From: Chitinophagaceae bacterium
Lineage (GTDB): Bacteria; Bacteroidota; Bacteroidia; Chitinophagales; Chitinophagaceae
Assembly (NCBI GenBank): GCA_025455665.1
Contig: JALOMC010000128.1
Location: 1 to 6,888, forward strand
Length of the DNA: 6,888 bases
Direction of reading: 5' to 3'
In this document: one piece after another, positions 1 to 5,721 of the stretch
Position numbering within the stretch: the first letter of the stretch is position 1
Layout of the letters: each line of letters begins with the position of its first letter
Program-made: the position numbers and the translations under genes
Notes under the pieces: generated by a model
What the model was told of the DNA's origin: nothing
The model's database searches: none
What the model saw: only the letters and a program-made list of their open reading frames with translations

Positions 1-281
1 GTAATGGTAAGTGTATCGCTATAAAAGCCGGTGGCCGACAGCGCCAGTACATTGCCCTTGCCCACGGCTAGTCCAAATTGTCCGCGGCTGCTGGTCAGGG
101 TCGATTGGCCACTCATCACATTGCGCACCGTAGCACTTTTAATGGGTTGGCCGGTGCTGGCATCCAGCAGCTGGCCAGCCTTTTGCTGGCGCGGCGCCTG
201 GCTATGCGCTGCCATTGGCAGCAAATGAACCAGGAAGCAGCAGAGCAAAAACAGATGGTGGCGAAGCATATTTTTGAACAT
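1..281 (-). CDS. Exported protein with carboxypeptidase-regulatory-like domain, N-terminal part (cut by window edge)
   Basis: Ninety-three residues are visible from an ATG at 281; the reading frame is open to the window edge, so the C-terminus is missing. Residues 1-27 look like a signal peptide: a basic start (K3, R7, H8, H9), a hydrophobic core around FLLCCFLVHLLPM, and a likely cut near AAHSQ. From about residue 36 the sequence (GQLLDASTGQPIKSATV, then an S-R-G-Q-F-G stretch and a late L-x-x-S-A-T-G-F-Y-S-D) follows the seven-stranded CarboxypepD_reg-like fold seen at the N-terminus of many Bacteroidota outer-membrane and periplasmic proteins, including TonB-dependent receptors. Whether a TonB barrel or another domain follows cannot be seen. 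A second in-frame ATG lies at 269. The 281 start is preferred because a promoter element lies 24 nt before it. The gene is divergent from the acetyltransferase. Domain call fairly sure; full product unknown. Confidence 0.72.
   Translation of the reverse strand, partial: MFKNMLRHHLFLLCCFLVHLLPMAAHSQAPRQQKAGQLLDASTGQPIKSATVRNVMSGQSTLTSSRGQFGLAVGKGNVLALSATGFYSDTLTI
269..276 (+). promoter_or_regulatory. Possible -7 element for the acetyltransferase gene
   Basis: TATTTTTG matches the Bacteroidota -7 consensus TAnnTTTG. It would start a transcript near 283 and give a leader of about 65 nt before the ATG at 349. No TTTG-like -33 box is visible at the right distance, and the element lies inside the first codons of the divergent gene, so chance is a real alternative. 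Confidence 0.3.
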
Positions 282-305
282 AATGAATGAGGAGTTGCGT
301 GGCGC

Positions 306-340
306 CAAAGTTAGCAGGCCAGCAGCAGCCTTATTGCAAA
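306..340 (-). promoter_or_regulatory. Promoter of the exported-protein gene (-33 TTTG, -7 TAACTTTG)
   Basis: On the minus strand TAACTTTG (313-306) matches TAnnTTTG exactly, and TTTG (340-337) lies 23 nt upstream, at the long end of the usual spacing. The -7 element ends 24 nt before the ATG at 281, the same distance seen before psd and lysR. This is the only promoter in the window with a recognisable -33 box. Confidence 0.6.
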
Positions 341-348
341 AACCCCCG

Positions 349-900
349 ATGTCTGATATGTTTCCGCTGGATGCCGGTATTTGCCAACTCCGCCCCTTGC
401 ATAGCATGGATGCGGTACCCATGACACAGCTGGCCCACAACAGGGCCATTTGGGATCATGTACGTGACTATTTTCCGCACCCCTACCAGCTGGAGCATGC
501 CACCCAGTTTATAGAGATGGTAAATGCGCAACAGCCGCCACAAAACCTGGCCATCGAATACCAACGGCAATTTGCCGGGGTGGTAGGCTTTTTCCCGCTG
601 CAAGATGTGTATCATCAAACAGCCGATTTTGGCTACTGGCTGGGCGAACCCTTCTGGGGCAAAGGCATTGCCACTGCGGCGGTGGCTGCCATGGTACCGT
701 ATATTTTCGAGCACTTCGGTATTGTGCGGCTACAAAGCGGTGTATTTCATTTCAACCCCGCATCCATGCGGGTGCTGGAGAAAAATGGTTTTCAGCTGGA
801 CTGTATAGCCCGCTGTGCCGTTACCAAAAATGGCCGCATCGGCCATGAGCATCGTTATTCGTTGTTGAAACCGGGCTTGTCAGCAGCAATCATTGGCTGA
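349..900 (+). CDS. GNAT-family N-acetyltransferase, RimJ/RimL-like (Acetyltransf_3)
   Basis: Predicted to transfer an acetyl group from acetyl-CoA to an amine, possibly a protein N-terminus or a small molecule; the substrate cannot be read from sequence. It has 183 residues, the usual size for a single-domain cytosolic GNAT. Residues 13-17 (QLRPL) form the first strand. Residues 94-109 hold strand beta-4 and the acetyl-CoA pyrophosphate loop (FGYWLGEPFWGKGIAT, with the G-K-G-I-A core at 104-108). Residues 136-148 (N136, S139, then VLEKNGF) are the typical C-terminal GNAT motif near the CoA tail. The open frame continues upstream to a TTG at 274 and an ATG at 283, but those overlap the promoter of the divergent gene and add a segment unlike the family, so 349 is chosen; ATG 358 is also possible. 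It ends by overlapping the converging small-protein gene by 11 bp. Confidence 0.85.
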   Translation: MSDMFPLDAGICQLRPLHSMDAVPMTQLAHNRAIWDHVRDYFPHPYQLEHATQFIEMVNAQQPPQNLAIEYQRQFAGVVGFFPLQDVYHQTADFGYWLGEPFWGKGIATAAVAAMVPYIFEHFGIVRLQSGVFHFNPASMRVLEKNGFQLDCIARCAVTKNGRIGHEHRYSLLKPGLSAAIIG

Positions 901-904
901 TTGT
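886..904. other. Short inverted repeat spanning two convergent stop codons
   Basis: CAATCA (887-892) pairs with TGATTG (898-903) around the loop TTGGC, with one more G-T pair outside (886/904). The TGA stop of the acetyltransferase (898-900) and the TGA stop of the small minus-strand gene (892-890) are the two halves of the stem. It is AT-rich with no T-run on either side, so it is a weak terminator at best. Confidence 0.35.
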
Positions 905-1114
905 ACCCGACGACCGCTCCTGCCGCCACCAGCGGTAGCCAATATAGCCTGCTACAGCAAAGGGTACCATCATGAGGTAAATAATGCCGCCGTTGAGGCC
1001 CTCCGCACTTTCGCGGCCCATTTGCGAGGCTGTTTTGGTACAAATAGAGCATTGGGCAGCCGCTGCTACTGCATTCATCAACAGCACCGATAATGCCAGA
1101 ATCCCACGCTTCAT
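890..1114 (-). CDS. Small exported membrane protein with CxxC motif, function unknown
   Basis: This encodes 74 residues. Residues 1-20 are a signal peptide or first membrane helix (K2, R3, then a hydrophobic run ending AAAA). Directly after come Q21 and C22-S-I-C25, a CxxC pair that would lie on the periplasmic side. Residues 39-63 (GLNGGIIYLMMVPFAVAGYI, then GYRWW) form one membrane helix with an aromatic/basic edge and a short charged tail. From memory, similar small proteins with a Cys-x-x-Cys after the signal peptide and a G-L-N-x-G-I-x-Y-L helix occur across Bacteroidota as conserved hypotheticals. The Q before C22 does not fit a lipobox, so a lipoprotein is unlikely. A redox, metal-binding or heme-delivery role is speculation. 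The frame is open upstream to 1243, but the ATG at 1114 starts the signal peptide and has a promoter element 21 nt before it. Confidence 0.72.
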   Translation of the reverse strand: MKRGILALSVLLMNAVAAAAQCSICTKTASQMGRESAEGLNGGIIYLMMVPFAVAGYIGYRWWRQERSSGTISQ

Positions 1115-1135
1115 ACCTTCTACATTTTTGCGTAG

Positions 1136-1143
1136 CAAAGATA
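1136..1143 (-). promoter_or_regulatory. -7 promoter element of the small CxxC protein gene
   Basis: On the minus strand TATCTTTG matches TAnnTTTG exactly and ends 21 nt before the ATG at 1114. No clear -33 TTTG is seen. The spacing agrees with the other promoters in the window, which supports both the promoter and the chosen start. Confidence 0.55.
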
Positions 1144-1253
1144 GGCGCCTCACGTGGCAGGCAGCTGTTTGTGTAGCCAAGTGCTTCGTTAAATCGGGCA
1201 AAGAAATGGACCAGAAATAGGCCATGTGGCCCGAAAGCTGCACCTTCGTGCCC

Positions 1254-1271
1254 AGTTGCCTACGGGCAATT
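1254..1271 (+). other. Hairpin with a UACG tetraloop
   Basis: AGTTGCC (1254-1260) pairs with GGCAATT (1265-1271), with one G-T wobble, around TACG. The closing pair and loop make C(UACG)G, a member of the unusually stable UNCG tetraloop class, if the plus strand is transcribed. It lies 186 bp before the helicase start, so it could be part of a leader or a small RNA. No T-run follows directly, so it is not a standard terminator. Confidence 0.35.
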
Positions 1272-1457
1272 TGTTGTTGAGGTGTTGTTGGAACGCCTGC
1301 ATCGATCCGGAATTCAAACGCCGCTTCTTCTCCGCCGGCCCGGTTCTTCTGCCTGTTCCCTGCTCATCATTAGCAACGCCATTTTCTAAATCATTTAAAA
1401 AAGTAATTGTCGGCAGATGCCTGTATGGCATACCGCCCGGCAAGCGAGTATTGTGTT

Positions 1458-2975
1458 ATGACATTTGACCAAATGGGGCTGATAGCCCCCTTGCTGAAAG
1501 CCCTGCAACAAGAGGGCTACCACACGCCCACGCCCATACAGGCCCAGGCCATTCCGCACCTGCTGCAGGGCCGCGACCTGCTGGGCTGCGCCCAAACCGG
1601 CACCGGCAAAACGGCTGCTTTTTCGCTGCCCATTTTGCAGTACCTGCACCAGCACCCGCTGCCTGCGCAAGGCCGCCGGCCCATTCGTACGCTCATTCTT
1701 ACGCCCACCCGCGAACTGGCCATACAAATAGAAGAAAGCCTGCAGGCCTACGGCCGCGAACTGCCGCTGCGCTATACCGTGGTTTTTGGTGGCGTGGGCC
1801 AGCAGCCGCAGGTAGATGCGCTGAAGCGGGGTGTAGACATACTGGTAGCTACACCCGGCCGCCTGCTCGATTTGATGCAGCAGGGCTATGTACACCTGGA
1901 TAAGCTGGAGGTGTTTGTGCTGGACGAAGCCGACCGTATGCTGGACATGGGCTTTGTACACGATGTAAAAAAGGTGATTGCCAAGCTGCCGGCCAAGCGC
2001 CAAAGCTTGTTTTTTAGCGCTACCATGCCGCCCGATATACAGGCCCTGGCCAATAGCATCCTTACTAATCCCATGAAGGTAGAAGTAACGCCGGTGAGCA
2101 GCACCGCCGATACGGTGCAGCAGCACGTGTACTTTGTAAGCAAGGCCGATAAGCGCCCCCTGCTGCAGCACCTGCTGGATACCCATCCGGATATGAATGC
2201 TGTACTGGTATTTACCCGCACCAAGCATGGCGCCGACCGGGTAGCCCGCGATCTGGTGCGCAATGGTGTAAAGGCACAAGCCATTCATGGCAATAAAAGC
2301 CAGAATGCCCGACAGCAGGCCCTGCAGCTGTTTAAAAGCGGCAACAACCGTGTACTGGTAGCTACGGATATAGCTGCCCGCGGCATTGATATAGACGACC
2401 TGGGCTATGTAGTAAACTACGACCTGCCCAATGTGCCCGAAACCTATGTACACCGCATTGGCCGCACTGGCCGTGCCGGTGCCAGCGGCATCGCTTACTC
2501 GTTTTGCGATGTAGAGGAGCGGGCCTACCTGAAAGACATTCAAAAGCTGATAGGCAAGCAGGTACCGGTAGTAGCCGAGCATCCCTTTACTGCCAATGCC
2601 CACCAGCTGCCGGCCAAATCTGACGAGCAAGACCGCCAGCCGCGTGGCCGCCAACAGCACCAGCCCCGCCAGCAAAAGCAGGCGCAGCGCCAGCAGCAGC
2701 CCGCCAAACCCCGTCAGGCCCCGCCTGCCGAAAAAAGGGAAAAGGCCCCGGCTACGCCACCGCCTGCCCGGGCCGGCAAACCGGAGCAAAAAATACAACA
2801 AGGCCAGGGCCAGCAAAAAGCCGAACAGCGCCAGGCGCCGCCCCGCAAGTTCAGACAGCCCAGCGGGCCCCTGCCGATGCCAGCCGCCAAGCCCCTGCCA
2901 GCCGAAAAGCTGAGCGAACCCAGCAAATACGTGCCGGCTGTGACGCCGTTGTTCAACGATGACGATCGCTGGTAG
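1458..2975 (+). CDS. rhlE: DEAD-box ATP-dependent RNA helicase, RhlE family, with long Q/P/K-rich tail
   Basis: ATP-driven unwinding of RNA duplexes in the cytosol, with likely roles in ribosome assembly, RNA decay or cold adaptation. It has 505 residues and all canonical motifs are intact: Q motif (F3, G20, PTPIQ 24-28), motif I AQTGTGKT 45-52, Ia PTREL 83-87, GG 111-112, Ib TPGR 132-135, II DEAD 156-159, III SAT 187-189, IV VFTRT 251-255, V ATDIAARGID 302-311, and VI HRIGRTGR 332-339. After residue 380 a low-complexity tail rich in Q, P, K, R and A (about 385-490) runs to an acidic end, LFNDDDRW; it is probably disordered and may bind RNA. The frame is open upstream to a TTG at 1407, with an ATG at 1425, but family members begin with a phrase like MTFDQMGL, so 1458 is chosen. 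Paralogues are common in this phylum, so the symbol means family, not strict orthology. Confidence 0.95.
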   Translation: MTFDQMGLIAPLLKALQQEGYHTPTPIQAQAIPHLLQGRDLLGCAQTGTGKTAAFSLPILQYLHQHPLPAQGRRPIRTLILTPTRELAIQIEESLQAYGRELPLRYTVVFGGVGQQPQVDALKRGVDILVATPGRLLDLMQQGYVHLDKLEVFVLDEADRMLDMGFVHDVKKVIAKLPAKRQSLFFSATMPPDIQALANSILTNPMKVEVTPVSSTADTVQQHVYFVSKADKRPLLQHLLDTHPDMNAVLVFTRTKHGADRVARDLVRNGVKAQAIHGNKSQNARQQALQLFKSGNNRVLVATDIAARGIDIDDLGYVVNYDLPNVPETYVHRIGRTGRAGASGIAYSFCDVEERAYLKDIQKLIGKQVPVVAEHPFTANAHQLPAKSDEQDRQPRGRQQHQPRQQKQAQRQQQPAKPRQAPPAEKREKAPATPPPARAGKPEQKIQQGQGQQKAEQRQAPPRKFRQPSGPLPMPAAKPLPAEKLSEPSKYVPAVTPLFNDDDRW

Positions 2976-3008
2976 CAGTAGCCGACTGGCTTTTGCTTAC
3001 TAAAAAAT

Positions 3009-3050
3009 AATCCCCGCCTCCTGACCTGGAAGCGGGGATTTCTATTTTTT
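3009..3050. terminator. Bidirectional intrinsic terminator between helicase and psd
   Basis: AATCCCCGC (3009-3017) pairs perfectly with GCGGGGATT (3032-3040); TCC/GGA inside (3019-3021/3028-3030) can extend the stem. A T-rich tract (TCTATTTTTT, 3041-3050) follows on the plus strand. The run TAAAAAATA just left of the stem gives a U-tract on the minus strand. It is 33 bp after the helicase stop and 17 bp after the psd stop, so it can end both convergent transcripts. Confidence 0.9.
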
Positions 3051-3067
3051 GGCCGGTGGCCGGTTCA

Positions 3068-3724
3068 TTACCATTCGGCCAATACAGTGACGCCGCCTTT
3101 TACGTGTTCACCCATTTTTACTTTTACCCGGGCATTCAGCGGCAGCAGCAGGTCTACCCGGCTGCCAAACTTGATAAAGCCCATTTCATCGCCTTGCTTT
3201 ACCTGCATGCCTTCGCTCAGGTAGTTTACAATACGGCGTGCCAGTGCGCCGGCTATTTGCTTTACCAATATTTCGTGGTGGCCCACCTGGTACACCACAC
3301 TGTGGCGTTCGTTTTCGGTGCTGCTTTTGGGGTGCCAGGCCGCCAGGTACTTGCCCGCGTGGTACTTGCTGTACACCACCTCGCCACTCACGGCATTGCG
3401 GTTTACGTGCACATTCAGCGGACTCATAAAAATGCTCACCTGCAAGCGCTTGCCTTTGAAGTATTCTTCGTCCACGGTTTCTTCTATCACCACCACTTTG
3501 CCATCGGCCGGGCAAATAATTTGCTTATCGCTGATGGTAAGCTGCCGATGGGGCAACCTGAAAAACGAAATGATGAACAGCCAGAGGCCAAACGTAACGA
3601 TGAAGATGAGGAGGGCTGCCACAGGATACTGCTGGCTCAGAAACCAAACCGACAAGCCGTTGACCGTGCCCAGCAGCAGGGAGGCAATGCCTATACTGGC
3701 GTATCCTTCTTTGTGAATAGTCAT
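3068..3724 (-). CDS. psd: Phosphatidylserine decarboxylase proenzyme, short type
   Basis: Removes CO2 from phosphatidylserine to give phosphatidylethanolamine, the last step of PE synthesis at the inner membrane. The 218 residues are typical of the short archaeal-type enzyme. Two hydrophobic segments (about 12-29 and 34-54) anchor it. PADGKVV (72-78) carries D74 and MSPLNVHVNR (100-109) carries H106, matching the Asp and His needed for self-cleavage. FGSRVD (186-191) holds the G187-S188 cleavage site, where the serine becomes the pyruvoyl cofactor on the alpha chain. The frame continues upstream to a GTG at 3823, but family proteins start with a phrase like MTIHKEGY, so 3724 is used; a promoter element 24 nt before it agrees. 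It lies 103 bp downstream of cdsA on the same strand. The connecting enzyme, PssA, is not in the window. Confidence 0.94.
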   Translation of the reverse strand: MTIHKEGYASIGIASLLLGTVNGLSVWFLSQQYPVAALLIFIVTFGLWLFIISFFRLPHRQLTISDKQIICPADGKVVVIEETVDEEYFKGKRLQVSIFMSPLNVHVNRNAVSGEVVYSKYHAGKYLAAWHPKSSTENERHSVVYQVGHHEILVKQIAGALARRIVNYLSEGMQVKQGDEMGFIKFGSRVDLLLPLNARVKVKMGEHVKGGVTVLAEW

Positions 3725-3748
3725 GATGAATGCAATGATTGGAAGGCG

Positions 3749-3756
3749 CAAAAGTA
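3749..3756 (-). promoter_or_regulatory. -7 promoter element of psd
   Basis: On the minus strand TACTTTTG matches TAnnTTTG exactly and ends 24 nt before the psd ATG. No -33 TTTG is seen at the usual distance. It suggests psd can be transcribed on its own in addition to read-through from lysR-cdsA. Confidence 0.5.
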
Positions 3757-3766
3757 GCGGTTTCAG

Positions 3767-3797
3767 TGCCCGCTTGTCGTATTTGCCTGCGGGCAAA
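3767..3797 (-). other. Two mutually exclusive hairpins between cdsA and psd
   Basis: TGCCCGC (3767-3773) pairs with GCGGGCA (3789-3795), 7 pairs with a 15-nt loop. TTTGCC (3782-3787) pairs with GGCAAA (3792-3797), 6 pairs with a 4-nt loop. They share the GGCA segment and cannot form together. They would be in the read-through RNA from cdsA, upstream of the psd -7 element. No U-run follows, so attenuation or RNA processing is only a possibility. Confidence 0.3.
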
Positions 3798-3827
3798 AGG
3801 GCTGGGTTGCCATTGGGTACCACATGG

Positions 3828-4694
3828 CTAGCCTAGCGCCTTTAGCAGTAGCCACACGCAGGGCGTGGCCAGCAGCAGGCTATCAAAACGGTCGAGAAAG
3901 CCGCCGTGGCCAGGCATCATCTGCCCGCTGTCTTTTACGCCGGCCATGCGTTTCAGGCGGCTCTCCAGCAGGTCGCCCAGGGTGCCCACTACCGCAGCGG
4001 TGGCACTTATGGCCGCTACCTGCCACCAGCTGGCCTGCAGCAGCCACACAGCCAGCCCGGTTACTACTGCCACTGCCAGTACAGCGCCACCTATAGTGCC
4101 TTCCCAGGTTTTTTTAGGCGATATTTTGCTCAGCGGTGTTTTGCCAATCAGGGAGCCTACGATGTAGGCCATGGTATCGTTGATCCAGATAGACGAAATG
4201 AGCAATACGGGATACAGCCAGCCGCCGGGGCTGCCCACGGCCTGCTCGCTTTGCAGGCCCAGCTGCAGCATAAGGCCCCAGCTGATGCTGATGTAGGGCA
4301 GACCGCCAAATGCTGCTGCTGCAGTGCCCACATATTGGCGGTGATATTGCCGGTCTTTAAAAAGGCCCAGCACCAGCACCACCATGCTGGCCAGCTGCAG
4401 GGGCAAAAACAATTGCCAAAATACATCGTACTTACCCTGTGCATCGGCCAGGCTGCCTATCATCAGCATAACGCAATAGCTCAAGCACATGACGCCCATT
4501 TTGAAATAGATATGGTATTGATACCGGCGAATTTTTTCCTGCAACCGCAAAAACTCCCACCAGCAGCCAAAGTGAATAATGCTGAAAAGCAGCAGCAGGC
4601 TCCAATGGTTCCATAGCAGGCCCACCAGCATAATGGCTACAAATACCACTGCACTCAGCGCCCTTGTTTTAAACACTTCTTTGTTTAGTGCCAT
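3828..4694 (-). CDS. cdsA: Phosphatidate cytidylyltransferase (CDP-diacylglycerol synthase)
   Basis: Makes CDP-diacylglycerol and pyrophosphate from CTP and phosphatidic acid, the branch point for all phospholipids, in the inner membrane. The 288 residues form roughly eight hydrophobic segments, usual for CdsA. The CDS signature is complete at 245-271: S245, K248-R249, K254-D255, G262-H263-G264-G265, D268-R269 and D271. A second conserved block, SPKKTWEGTIGG (192-203), and N172-D173 precede it. The frame is open up to 4730, which would overlap the lysR stop by 22 bp. The ATG at 4694 leaves a 14-bp gap and starts at MALNKEVFKTR, closer to the family. No promoter is seen just before it, so it is probably cotranscribed with lysR. 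The start codon is the centre of the 12-bp palindrome GTGCCATGGCAC (4688-4699). Confidence 0.95.
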   Translation of the reverse strand: MALNKEVFKTRALSAVVFVAIMLVGLLWNHWSLLLLFSIIHFGCWWEFLRLQEKIRRYQYHIYFKMGVMCLSYCVMLMIGSLADAQGKYDVFWQLFLPLQLASMVVLVLGLFKDRQYHRQYVGTAAAAFGGLPYISISWGLMLQLGLQSEQAVGSPGGWLYPVLLISSIWINDTMAYIVGSLIGKTPLSKISPKKTWEGTIGGAVLAVAVVTGLAVWLLQASWWQVAAISATAAVVGTLGDLLESRLKRMAGVKDSGQMMPGHGGFLDRFDSLLLATPCVWLLLKALG

Positions 4695-4708
4695 GGCACC
4701 AGGTTGAG

Positions 4709-5635
4709 TTACTTTATTTGATCGATCCACTTGAACCGCTCGGCAATGATATTGGCTTTTTCGGTTTTGAGGTATTGCAAAAAAGCGCTGGCAGCATGTG
4801 AGTGCTGCTTGTCTTTGAGCCAGGTAAGGTACCAGATAGACAGGATGGGAAAGCCTTTGACCGGTATAATCCGCAGCTCGCCACTATTCAGCTCGTTTTT
4901 GATACCGATGAGTGGCATAATAGAATAGCCCATGCCGGCCAGCACCGCTTGCTTCACGGCTTCGTTGCTGGTCAGTTCCATTTTCATTTTTACCCGCAGT
5001 TTATTGCGCAGCAAAAACTGCTCAAATACATGCCGGGTGCCAGAGCCGGCTTCGCGGTAAATGAGGGGCAGGGTTTCCAGCAGGCTTTGCGGCGCTGTCG
5101 TTTTGCGTACCTGTTGCTGGCCATTTCCTACCACGTACAGTTTGTTCTTCATCAGTTCCAGGCTTTGCAGCCGCAGTTGGGCAGGCAGCACCGATACCAA
5201 GGCAAAATCAACCTCGTTTTGCGCAAGGCTCTGCACCACCCTCGCTTTGTTGGTCACATCCATTTTCAGCTCCAGCTCTGGGTGCTTGTTTACAAACCCC
5301 GATAATAAGTGAGGCATTACATACTTACCGGTACTAACCACCGATAGCTTCAGTACGCCCGTGAGCTTGCCTTTACGGGCATGGGTGCGGGCATCTATGG
5401 CCATCACCTCGTCCAGTATTTTATCGGCCGCATCGGCTATTTCGTGGCCAAAGTCGGTAAAATGCAACCGGCGGCCTACTACTTCGGTCAGCGGCAAATC
5501 GAATTGTGCCTGAAATTTCTTGAGCTGAATGGACACCGCAGGTTGCGTAAGGTGCAGCTCTTCGGCCGCCCGGGTAATGCTCAGTGTTTCCCGCACTTTC
5601 GAGAAAATCCGGAGCTGGCTGAAAGTGTAATTCAT
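4709..5635 (-). CDS. LysR-type transcriptional regulator, CbbR/RbcR-like
   Basis: A DNA-binding regulator of 308 residues, the standard LysR length. The N-terminal winged helix-turn-helix spans about 4-62: SITRAAEELHLTQPAVSIQL at 19-38, then V52-V53-G54-R55-R56 and T60-x-F62-G63. A linker helix runs to about 90, followed by the effector-binding domain: S101-T102-G103-K104-Y105 in the first lobe, Y193-R-E-A-G-S-G-T-R201, and N224-E225-A226-V227-K228. The STxKY and REaGSGTR phrases are those of the CbbR/RbcR branch, which senses metabolites and in autotrophs controls the Calvin cycle. No Calvin-cycle gene is in the window, so the target is probably different. It is divergent from icd across 86 bp and 14 bp upstream of cdsA. 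By analogy with LysR regulators generally, icd and the gene itself are the first candidate targets. Family sure, target inferred. Confidence 0.92.
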   Translation of the reverse strand: MNYTFSQLRIFSKVRETLSITRAAEELHLTQPAVSIQLKKFQAQFDLPLTEVVGRRLHFTDFGHEIADAADKILDEVMAIDARTHARKGKLTGVLKLSVVSTGKYVMPHLLSGFVNKHPELELKMDVTNKARVVQSLAQNEVDFALVSVLPAQLRLQSLELMKNKLYVVGNGQQQVRKTTAPQSLLETLPLIYREAGSGTRHVFEQFLLRNKLRVKMKMELTSNEAVKQAVLAGMGYSIMPLIGIKNELNSGELRIIPVKGFPILSIWYLTWLKDKQHSHAASAFLQYLKTEKANIIAERFKWIDQIK

Positions 5636-5659
5636 AAGCAGCGTTTATGATCATCATTG

Positions 5660-5667
5660 CAAAGTTA
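5660..5667 (-). promoter_or_regulatory. -7 promoter element of lysR(-cdsA)
   Basis: On the minus strand TAACTTTG matches TAnnTTTG exactly and ends 24 nt before the lysR ATG. CTGG lies 18 nt upstream as a poor -33 match. It probably drives lysR and, through it, cdsA. Confidence 0.55.
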
Positions 5668-5692
5668 AATATCGGTTTATACCAGCCAGTGG

Positions 5693-5700
5693 CACTTTTG
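5693..5700 (+). promoter_or_regulatory. Near-consensus -7 element of icd
   Basis: CACTTTTG differs from TAnnTTTG at the first base only and ends 21 nt before the icd ATG, the same spacing as the small-gene promoter. No -33 TTTG is seen. A weak core promoter would fit a gene that needs an activator such as the divergent LysR protein; that is inference. Confidence 0.35.
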
Positions 5701-5721
5701 TGGGCTACAAAAACCAATGTG

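Larger units (their letters stand above)
1115..1457. other. 343-base intergenic region upstream of the helicase gene
   Basis: This region separates two divergent genes. Apart from the small-gene promoter at 1136-1143 it holds a 7-pair stem at 1254-1271 and an A/T-rich patch at 1381-1410. Frames of 80-84 codons are open on both strands but look random: no conserved motif, biased toward C, R, P and L, and overlapping each other. No exact TAnnTTTG is present for the helicase; TAATTGTC at 1404-1411 is a poor match. The helicase transcript may therefore start well upstream or use another promoter type. Confidence 0.5.
5636..5721. promoter_or_regulatory. Divergent lysR-icd control region with candidate operator
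   Basis: This 86-bp region is A/T-rich compared with its flanks. It holds the lysR -7 element, a near-match for icd, the palindrome ATGATCAT (5647-5654), an inverted repeat TAAA-N6-TTTA (5666-5679), and the imperfect dyad GGTTTATACC (5674-5683). TAAA-N6-TTTA is close to the A/T-rich dyad type used by LysR regulators and lies between the two start sites. No site is certain without binding data or homologous regions. Confidence 0.4.

Noticed and set aside
331..714. 127-codon minus-strand frame within the acetyltransferase gene
   Set aside because: The plus strand shows clear GNAT motifs in the same bases; the minus frame has none.
1189..1468. Short frames of 80-84 codons on both strands in the gap before the helicase
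   Set aside because: They overlap each other, have random-looking composition and lack a plausible start context or conserved motif.
2640..2720. CAG-rich tandem-like bases suggesting a repeat array
   Set aside because: The CAG/CGC triplets are irregular and are explained by Gln/Arg codons of the helicase tail; there is no regular repeat-spacer pattern, so it is not a CRISPR or satellite.
1395..2816. 473-codon open frame antisense to the helicase gene
   Set aside because: It mirrors a GC-rich gene; its translation is biased to L, G, A, R and Y with no recognisable domain, and the plus strand carries every DEAD-box motif.
3056..3757. 233-codon plus-strand frame over psd
   Set aside because: Antisense shadow: it runs through the conserved psd catalytic motifs in reverse and shows no family motif of its own.
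3906..4616. 236-codon plus-strand frame over cdsA
   Set aside because: Antisense shadow of a gene with a complete CdsA signature; the composition (Q, H, A and Y rich) is what codon bias of the true gene produces.
4688..4699. 12-bp palindrome GTGCCATGGCAC as an operator
   Set aside because: It is centred on the cdsA start codon and is most simply explained by the ATG context; no second copy is seen elsewhere in the window.
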